Source: Beijerinckia sp. 28-YEA-48
Lineage (GTDB): Bacteria; Pseudomonadota; Alphaproteobacteria; Rhizobiales; Beijerinckiaceae
Assembly (NCBI RefSeq): GCF_900104955.1
Contig: NZ_FNSI01000001.1
Coordinates: 4,064,001-4,128,000 of the forward strand
Direction of reading: 5' to 3'
Length of the DNA: 64,000 nucleotides
The position numbers and the translations under genes are program-made. A model generated the notes under the pieces. That model saw only the letters and a list, made by a program, of their open reading frames with translations. It ran no database searches and had not been told where the DNA came from. Of the stretch, positions 59,205 to 64,000 are shown piece by piece (position 1 is the first letter of the stretch; every line of letters begins with the position of its first letter).

Positions 59205-60425
59205 ATGCAGTTCAGCCCAGTTTCGTCAGGCGGCGTGGCCCTGCCGCGCCGTCGCCTGACCCGCCGCGGCACTTTTCTCTCAGCAGTGGCCCTTTCCGCA
59301 CTCCTGGTCGCGACGATCGGGATCGGCGGCCATTTGGCCAGCCAGCACGACATATCGAGCCTGACCGGGGTTTCCTACGAAGTAACCGGCAGCATCGCGC
59401 CGACGCAGGCGCTCGAACCGGCGCTTTCACCGGCACGCCGGGCAATGGCCGCGACCACCGACGACTACGCCCTGATGATGCAGCCGACGCCGACCCTGCC
59501 GGCAGGCGTCATGGCCTTCCGCCAGGACGCACCGCTGACGCCGGGCTTCCGCATCGCCCGCGCCATTCCCGAAGCGCCGGCAGAACCACAAACTTACTTG
59601 CCGCAAAGCGATATGCAGACTGCGCGGGCCGAGCCAGTTGAAGTGGAGCCGGTTGAACAGGCGCCGCAGGCGATGGCCAACCTGGAGCCCGCCGCTCTCG
59701 ATCCCGCGCCCATCCCCATGCCCGTACCGCGCCCGCCGGAGCTGCGCTTCACCGAGCCGCGCACCGAGGCCCGTAACAACCGGCAGACGCAGCGGGCGCA
59801 GACGACCGTCGTGCCGGCAACACCGCAGACCGCCGACAATCGCTCCTTCTTCGAAAAGCTGTTCAACCCGCAGCCAGCCGGAGCACCGGGCCCGGCGCTC
59901 GCCTATGCGTCGCCGGAAGCCGACATCAATCTGCGCTCCGCCCCATCGATCAACCCGGCGCCCAATCCGGCCGTCACGGCTGGCACCGCCGTCTACAATA
60001 TCTCCGCCCGCGCCGTGACCTTGCCGAACGGCGAAGTGCTCGAAGCCCATTCCGGCCTCGGCGATAAGCTGGACGATCCCAACTACGTCCATGTGCGCAT
60101 GCAAGGCGCGACGCCGCCCGGCACGTACAATCTGGTCGAACGCGAAGCGCTGTTTCACGGCGTGCGCGCCATCCGCATGAATCCGGTTGGCGGCAGCGGC
60201 GCCATTCACGGGCGCGGCGGTATTCTCGCCCACACCTACATGCTGGGACCGCGCGGCGATTCCAACGGCTGCATCTCCTTCAAGGACTACAACCGCTTCC
60301 TGCAGGCTTATCTGCGCGGTGAAGTGCGGCGCATCGTCGTCGTCACCGGACGCGGCGACGCGCTGCCGAGCTTCGCCTCGCGCCGCAACGGCCGTAACGT
60401 CGCCGCGAACGCAGGTGGCGTGTAG
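59205..60425 (+). CDS. DUF2778 (tlde1-like) L,D-transpeptidase-fold protein
   Basis: 406 residues. One N-terminal membrane anchor (FLSAVALSALLVATIGIGGHLA, about residues 27-48), a long Pro/Ala/Glu-rich region to residue 260 that is probably disordered in the periplasm, then a DUF2778 domain: ALFHGVRAIRMNPVGGSGAIHGRGG and the catalytic His/Cys part GPRGDSNGCISF (about 349-358). DUF2778 proteins resemble L,D-transpeptidases/carboxypeptidases acting on peptidoglycan stem peptides. No type VI secretion genes are near, so a housekeeping wall role is more likely than an effector. Confidence 0.9.
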   Translation: MQFSPVSSGGVALPRRRLTRRGTFLSAVALSALLVATIGIGGHLASQHDISSLTGVSYEVTGSIAPTQALEPALSPARRAMAATTDDYALMMQPTPTLPAGVMAFRQDAPLTPGFRIARAIPEAPAEPQTYLPQSDMQTARAEPVEVEPVEQAPQAMANLEPAALDPAPIPMPVPRPPELRFTEPRTEARNNRQTQRAQTTVVPATPQTADNRSFFEKLFNPQPAGAPGPALAYASPEADINLRSAPSINPAPNPAVTAGTAVYNISARAVTLPNGEVLEAHSGLGDKLDDPNYVHVRMQGATPPGTYNLVEREALFHGVRAIRMNPVGGSGAIHGRGGILAHTYMLGPRGDSNGCISFKDYNRFLQAYLRGEVRRIVVVTGRGDALPSFASRRNGRNVAANAGGV

Positions 60426-60428
60426 GGT

Positions 60429-61331
60429 TTAACCCGCGCCGAACACCAGAGCATGATGCACGCCGGCACCGGCCATGACGCCATCGGCTGAAGCAAACGT
60501 GGCGTTGTGCATAGGCCTTGCGATATCTCCCGCCGCATAGACGCCGGGCACACTGGTTTGTTTCATCGCATCGGTTTGAATGACGTGCCCCATCGGCCCG
60601 TCCTCGAGCGCGCAGCCCAATTGCTCGGCGATCGCACATTGGAAGGACGTGCGCGGCGCGACAAAGAGGGCGGCGAGTTCGACAAAGCGTCCATCGGCGA
60701 GACGTATGCCTGATAGCGCAGGCGCTTCGCCTTCGAGCGCCACGATCCGCTCCGGTTCGATCGTCACGTTGCGCGCGGCCAGACGCGCTGAGGTTTCGGC
60801 ATCCGGTCTGTCGCCGCCATTGAGGAAAAAGGTCGTCGGTCCCCAATCGGCAAGGAGCTGCGCCTGGATCGCCGAATGCGCATGGGAGCTGATCACACCC
60901 AGCGGGCGATGCAGGAACTCGTAGCCGTGGCAATAGGGGCAATGATTGACCGTCTCGCCCCAGCGTTCCGTCAGACCTGGAATGTCGGGTAATCCATCCC
61001 TGAGACCGAAGGCGAGAATGAGCTTGCGTGCGGCAAGCTGGCCGCCATCGGCGAGGGTGACGGCGTAACCGTTTTCCTCGGCGGCGGCGTTCGACGCTTG
61101 GCCTTCGACGAAGCGCACGCTGGGATAAGCGGCCAGCTTGGCGCGGGCCTGCGCCAGCATCTGGCGCGGCGGCATGCCGTCCTGCCCGAAGAAACCGTGC
61201 GAGGCTGCGGCGAAGCGATTGCGCGGTTGGCCGCTGTCGATAACGCAGACCGCGCGATTGGCGCGCGCCAGCTGCATGGCGGCGGAGAGGCCGGCGAAAC
61301 TGCCGCCGATGATGAGAGCGTCATATTGCAT
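60429..61331 (-). CDS. NAD(P)/FAD-dependent oxidoreductase, thioredoxin-reductase-like
   Basis: 300 residues. The FAD-binding GGSFAGLSAAMQLARA is near the start, the redox site CPYCHGYE lies at about residues 137-144 and a C-terminal FAD block reads GVYAAGDIARP. Compared with true thioredoxin reductases (CAxC) the site is CPYC, and the protein lacks a clear NADPH GxGxxA motif (GVISSHAHSAIQAQ), as in many thioredoxin-reductase-like flavoproteins. The gene overlaps the Rrf2 gene by 11 bases, so it is probably controlled by that regulator. Confidence 0.9.
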   Translation of the reverse strand: MQYDALIIGGSFAGLSAAMQLARANRAVCVIDSGQPRNRFAAASHGFFGQDGMPPRQMLAQARAKLAAYPSVRFVEGQASNAAAEENGYAVTLADGGQLAARKLILAFGLRDGLPDIPGLTERWGETVNHCPYCHGYEFLHRPLGVISSHAHSAIQAQLLADWGPTTFFLNGGDRPDAETSARLAARNVTIEPERIVALEGEAPALSGIRLADGRFVELAALFVAPRTSFQCAIAEQLGCALEDGPMGHVIQTDAMKQTSVPGVYAAGDIARPMHNATFASADGVMAGAGVHHALVFGAG

Positions 61332-61782
61332 GGGTCTGGCTTTCCAGATTCAGGCCACGGGCGGCGAGCTGGCGATTGAAGTCTTCCGACAAGGCGGCCA
61401 GCGTTACGGTTTTCAGATGCTTGGCGAAGACGCTCTCGGCTTCACGGAAGGCATCATCGAGCGCGCGGTTCACCGCCTGTTCGACGAGGCATTCCGGCGT
61501 TTCGCTGCGATGCCCCATGGCGATGACGGTGGGTTCGCCGACGGCGGCGTAAATGTCCGCCAGAGTCACCTTGGCCGGATCGCAGGCGATGAGCCAGCCG
61601 CCGCCGTGGCCTTTGGCCGAGGTGACGAAGCCCTGCTCGCGCAGGCCGGCCATGACCCGGCGGACGACGACCGGATTGGTCCCCATCATCAAGGCCAGAT
61701 GTTCGGAGGTGGCTGGCGCCTTGCTGCCGAGCATGTGCAAAAGGACATGCAGGACGCCGGAAAGTTTGCTATCGCGCTTCAT
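61321..61782 (-). CDS. Rrf2 family transcriptional regulator
   Basis: 153 residues with the Rrf2 winged helix: TSEHLALMMGTNPVVVRRVMAGLREQGFVTSAKGHGGGWLIA (about 26-67). The three-Cys iron-sulfur cluster motif of IscR/NsrR is absent; only two Cys remain (IACDP and TPECLVE), which places it with YwnA- or CymR-like members or with thiol sensors. It precedes and overlaps the flavoprotein gene, and an inverted repeat ATGTTACAT lies in its promoter. Regulation of the flavoprotein by redox or a small molecule is inferred. Confidence 0.92.
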   Translation of the reverse strand: MKRDSKLSGVLHVLLHMLGSKAPATSEHLALMMGTNPVVVRRVMAGLREQGFVTSAKGHGGGWLIACDPAKVTLADIYAAVGEPTVIAMGHRSETPECLVEQAVNRALDDAFREAESVFAKHLKTVTLAALSEDFNRQLAARGLNLESQTHAI

Positions 61783-61788
61783 GCAACT

Positions 61789-61818
61789 TTATATGTTACA
61801 TGATAGCGGAAGAGTCAA
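61789..61818 (-). promoter_or_regulatory. Promoter of the Rrf2 gene with embedded palindrome
   Basis: On the minus strand TTGACT (61813-61818) and ATATAA (61789-61794) are spaced by 18 bases. The palindrome ATGTAACAT (61793-61801) overlaps the -10, as expected for autoregulation. The -10 is only 6 bases from the start codon, so the transcript would be almost leaderless. Confidence 0.45.
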
Positions 61819-61839
61819 GCACCCGCCGAAGCGGGTGCT
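61818..61839 (-). terminator. TTCG-loop hairpin terminator candidate
   Basis: A 9-bp perfect stem (AGCACCCGC) closed by TTCG on the minus strand, followed by TTGACTCTT. It lies 54 bases after the secreted glycine-rich gene and touches the -35 of the Rrf2 promoter. It could end that gene's transcript. Confidence 0.5.
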
Positions 61840-61868
61840 GACAAGGCGATTTGAAATATAGCCCGTCC

Positions 61869-61894
61869 GGGCAAAATCGCTTTGCGATTTGCCC
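61869..61894 (-). terminator. Hairpin at the stop of the secreted glycine-rich gene
   Basis: GGGCAAAATCGC and GCGATTTGCCC pair over 11 bases with one bulged A and a TTT/AAA loop, touching the stop codon. No strong T-tract follows. It may protect the 3' end or act together with the hairpin at 61818-61839. Confidence 0.4.
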
Positions 61895-62337
61895 TAGCGT
61901 AGCGAGATCGACAGGCCGCTCAGATCGACATTGGCGATCAGGCCTACCTGCCGGCCTTCGAGGCGCAGGACCGCGCCCTTATTGTTCTGCAGCACGATAG
62001 CCCCGGCGCCGACGCCGACCGCACCGCCAGCGCCGACGGCGCCGTAGACACCCGCGACATCGGAGGCGCGGCGGATATTGGTCACCCGGCCCCGCAAGTT
62101 GGCCTGCGACGCGCCAAAGACCAAGCCGGCGCTGAGACCGCCGATCGATAGGGGATAGTTACGACCGCGGAAGCGCAATACGCCGTCCCCGCCAGAGGCC
62201 CCAACGAAGAAGCCGCCCTTGACGATATTGATGCGGACAGCGCCGCTATCGGCCAAGGCGGCCGAAGACCCGGCAACAGAAGCGACGGCAACGGAAGCAC
62301 TGAAAGCAACCGCACCAAGGAAAGAGGAAATCCGCAT
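61894..62337 (-). CDS. Secreted Gly/Ala-rich protein of unknown function
   Basis: 147 residues with a signal peptide (FSASVAVASVAGSSAALAD, cleavage near residue 30). The mature part repeats short Gly/Val-rich strands (GGFFVGASGGDGVLRFRGRNYPLSIGGLSAGLVFGAS and VYGAVGAGGAVGVGAGAIVLQNNKGAVLRLEG), giving a beta-rich envelope domain. Comparable proteins, sometimes annotated as DUF1134-like, occur in alphaproteobacteria; I am not certain of that family. It is divergent from the isocitrate-lyase-family gene across 299 bases. Confidence 0.7.
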   Translation of the reverse strand: MRISSFLGAVAFSASVAVASVAGSSAALADSGAVRINIVKGGFFVGASGGDGVLRFRGRNYPLSIGGLSAGLVFGASQANLRGRVTNIRRASDVAGVYGAVGAGGAVGVGAGAIVLQNNKGAVLRLEGRQVGLIANVDLSGLSISLR

Positions 62338-62427
62338 GTTCTGCTCCGTTCAAAAGTAACCGACACGCCCCACATATTCCCGGCTCATGGCGCGGGAAAT
62401 AGCGAGCGGACCTGGCTAGATAGCAAT

Positions 62428-62445
62428 CTTTATCAGCTGATAAAG
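62428..62445. promoter_or_regulatory. Perfect 18-bp palindrome, operator candidate
   Basis: CTTTATCAG followed directly by its exact complement, in the 299-base gap between divergent genes (91 bases from the secreted-protein start, 191 from the lyase start). It is AT-rich in GC-rich surroundings. No regulator gene is adjacent. The rest of the gap contains no reading frame I would call. Confidence 0.5.
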
Positions 62446-62636
62446 TTCCATCCGAGGCCGGCTAGGCAGATGGGCACGCTCCAAATCGATCGGCAAGGGC
62501 TAAAAGTCACGACGGGCCGAAACACCTCGACATTGCACTTTCACCGCTTCATTTTTCGTTTGCCGGAGCGCCATGCTACAGCGGCATTGATTTGGCCAAC
62601 GCGCCGGCCCGAAGCATGAAGACACAGGGAATGGAT

Positions 62637-63521
62637 ATGCAGACGACGCCAAGAGCACCGGGAGCTGGACTGCCGGAACAATTGCAAGGCAAAGACATCA
62701 TTGTCGCGCCGGGCGTCTATGATGCCTTCACGGCCTTCGTCGCCGAACGCGCCGGCTTCTCCTGTCTCTATCTCTCCGGTGCGGCCGTCGCCTATACGCG
62801 GCTGGGGCGGCCGGACATCGGCCTCGTCACGGCAACCGAAATGGCCGAAACCCTGTCGCTGATCACGGCGCGCGTTGCCTGCCCGATCATCGTTGACGGC
62901 GACACCGGCTATGGCAATGCGCTCAACACGCAACGCACCGTGCGCCTGTTCGAACGCGCCGGCGCGGCGGCGATCCAGATCGAAGACCAGACCTTTCCGA
63001 AACGCTGCGGCCATCTGCGCAACAAGAGCGTCATCGCCGCCGGCGAAATGGTCGGCAAGATCAAGGCTGCCGTCGATGCCCGCGCGTCCGAGCGCATGCT
63101 GGTGATCGCGCGCACCGATGCGGCGGCGGTGGAAGGGCTGGAGCCAGCCTTGGAGCGCGCCGCGCTTTATGCGCAGGCCGGCGCCGACATTCTGTTTATC
63201 GAAGCGCCGCCGTCGCGCGACGATCTCGCCACCATCTGCACGCGGTTCGGCGGCCAGCGGCCGCTGTTGGCCAATATGGTGGAGGGCGGCCGCACACCGT
63301 CGCTGACCGCCACCGAACTCGCCGCCATCGGCTTCAAGCTGGTGATCTTCCCTGGCGGCATCGTGCGCGCCTTCGGCAGATTGACGCAGGATTATTATGG
63401 CAATCTGCGCCAGCAGGGCAGCAACGCGGCGCTGAAGGATAGTATGCTCGATTTCGATGAGCTCAACGACCTGCTCGGCACCGAAGCCCTGTTGGCCGAC
63501 GCGGTGCAATACGAAGGCTGA
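62637..63521 (+). CDS. Isocitrate lyase/PEP mutase superfamily enzyme (methylisocitrate lyase-like)
   Basis: 294 residues. The metal site VDGDTGYGN is at 86-94 and the loop EDQTFPKRCGH at 116-126, with the catalytic Cys of isocitrate/2-methylisocitrate lyases, unlike the paralogue at 40845-41723. Possible activities are methylisocitrate, dimethylmalate or related C-C lyases, or oxaloacetate decarboxylase. ATG 62637 has AGGGA 6 bases upstream; Met 62616 and 62631 are alternatives. No propionate (prp) genes are near, so the substrate is open. A hairpin follows the stop. Confidence 0.88.
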   Translation: MQTTPRAPGAGLPEQLQGKDIIVAPGVYDAFTAFVAERAGFSCLYLSGAAVAYTRLGRPDIGLVTATEMAETLSLITARVACPIIVDGDTGYGNALNTQRTVRLFERAGAAAIQIEDQTFPKRCGHLRNKSVIAAGEMVGKIKAAVDARASERMLVIARTDAAAVEGLEPALERAALYAQAGADILFIEAPPSRDDLATICTRFGGQRPLLANMVEGGRTPSLTATELAAIGFKLVIFPGGIVRAFGRLTQDYYGNLRQQGSNAALKDSMLDFDELNDLLGTEALLADAVQYEG

Positions 63522-63534
63522 AGGCCAGTTAAAT

Positions 63535-63559
63535 GACCGCTGCGCAAAGCGCAGCGGTC
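63535..63559. terminator. Hairpin between convergent genes
   Basis: An 11-bp perfect stem (GACCGCTGCGC) with a 3-base loop, 13 bases after the lyase stop and 10 before the end of the convergent binding-protein gene. There is no T-tract on the plus strand; a short TTT follows on the minus strand. Probably bidirectional. Confidence 0.65.
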
Positions 63560-63569
63560 CTATCCTCGA

Positions 63570-64000
63570 CTACTTCGCGTCGAGGAATTTATTGGTGTAG
63601 AGCGTCTCGGCTTCGCCGGGATTGCCGATCTTGTTCTCGCGCAGCGCGCTGACGCCAGCCTGCCAGAGCTTGGGAACATTGCGCATCAGGTTCTCGCGCC
63701 CTTCCGAAAGCCAGAGCTGGTCGATCGTCGCCTTTTCCTGAGCCACGACGCTGTCGAGATCGCGCATACCAGGGATTTCGAAATCCTTGGCGGCGCGCTC
63801 GAAGATCGGCTTCAGCGGCTTGTCGACCATTTCCACGGCCGAGGCGTGCAGCGCCCGCACCGCGCGGGTCAGGATCGCGCCCTTCTTTTCCGCCGTCTGC
63901 TGGGTGACCACATAGGTCTGGCCCGGCATCGGCGCGTAGCGGTCGATCGACCAAGCGAGAATCTCTTCCTTCATGTTCTGCAGCGCGATAACGACGAGCA
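63570..64000 (-). CDS. NitT/TauT-type ABC transporter binding protein, C-terminal part (5' partial)
   Basis: The frame is open through base 64000, so the start is outside the window and the Met at 63974 is internal. About 143 residues are visible. The pattern VVIALQNMKEEILAWSIDRY, then a mostly helical tail ending LYTNKFLDAK, is that of the C-terminal lobe of NMT1/SsuA-type periplasmic binding proteins. The usual permease and ATPase genes would be expected beyond the window. The substrate cannot be inferred from this part. Confidence 0.6.
   Translation of the reverse strand, partial: LVVIALQNMKEEILAWSIDRYAPMPGQTYVVTQQTAEKKGAILTRAVRALHASAVEMVDKPLKPIFERAAKDFEIPGMRDLDSVVAQEKATIDQLWLSEGRENLMRNVPKLWQAGVSALRENKIGNPGEAETLYTNKFLDAK

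Noticed and set aside
1..64000. tRNA, rRNA, CRISPR array or insertion sequence
   Set aside because: Reading by eye found no tRNA-like cloverleaf ends, no rRNA segments, no regularly spaced repeats and no transposase; a tRNAscan or Infernal run would settle this.

Overview
The window reads as chromosomal DNA of a GC-rich alphaproteobacterium, most likely of the order Hyphomicrobiales (Bradyrhizobium-, Xanthobacteraceae- or Beijerinckiaceae-like). The basis is the gene families (DUF3141, DUF1488, DUF1176, DUF2778), the abundance of TRAP and ABC uptake systems, and two palindromic intergenic repeats of a kind common in that order at 56632-56740. The genus is not resolved. No rRNA, tRNA, CRISPR array, prophage or insertion sequence was seen. 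Both ends cut through genes.

Layout. (1) 1-5.6 kb: a carbon/energy module of a PHA-synthase-like DUF3141 protein, a MaoC-phosphotransacetylase fusion, acetate kinase and polyphosphate kinase 2. (2) 5.6-9.7 kb: small conserved or unknown proteins, a family 14 glycosyltransferase and a cold-shock protein. (3) 9.7-18.7 kb: a TauE/SafE exporter divergent from a LysR regulator, a DUF1176 protein, a GST, then an ArsR regulator divergent from an organosulfur operon (SsuA-like protein without signal peptide, SsuD-type monooxygenase, fused TRAP permease, TRAP binding protein). Two copies of an 18-bp palindrome lie between ArsR and that operon. (4) 18.7-30.9 kb: an amide-nitrogen island with a Dpp-type ABC transporter, an amidase with a small AtzG/GatC-like partner, an isochorismatase-fold hydrolase, an acetamidase, an asparaginase-like protein and a GntR regulator.

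(5) 30.9-54.1 kb is the most notable part: a coherent catabolic island whose gene content fits oxidation of indole-3-acetate (auxin), or a close aryl-acetate analogue, to an anthraniloyl-CoA/anthranilate-level product. A Rieske dioxygenase and an SDR would form the 3-hydroxy-oxindole acetate. A CoA ligase would activate it. A thiolase-fold protein with a DUF35 partner would cleave it by retro-aldol to isatin and acetyl-CoA. A cyclase-family hydrolase would open isatin. A 2-oxoacid:ferredoxin oxidoreductase (IorAB type) would make the aryl-CoA, and a hot-dog thioesterase would release the acid. A MarR regulator and a Liv-type transporter with two binding proteins complete the set. Promoters in the island share an operator-like 14-bp core (ATTTTATGYMTAAA), in one case inside a perfect 13-bp inverted repeat. 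Gene content resembles published iad-like auxin degradation loci, but the step assignments are inference.

(6) 54.1-64 kb: a sulfatase remnant, small unknown proteins, a LysE exporter, a secreted cupin, an ABC-F ATPase, a DUF2778 periplasmic protein, an Rrf2 regulator with a thioredoxin-reductase-like flavoprotein, a secreted glycine-rich protein, an isocitrate-lyase-family enzyme and the end of a NitT/TauT-type binding protein.
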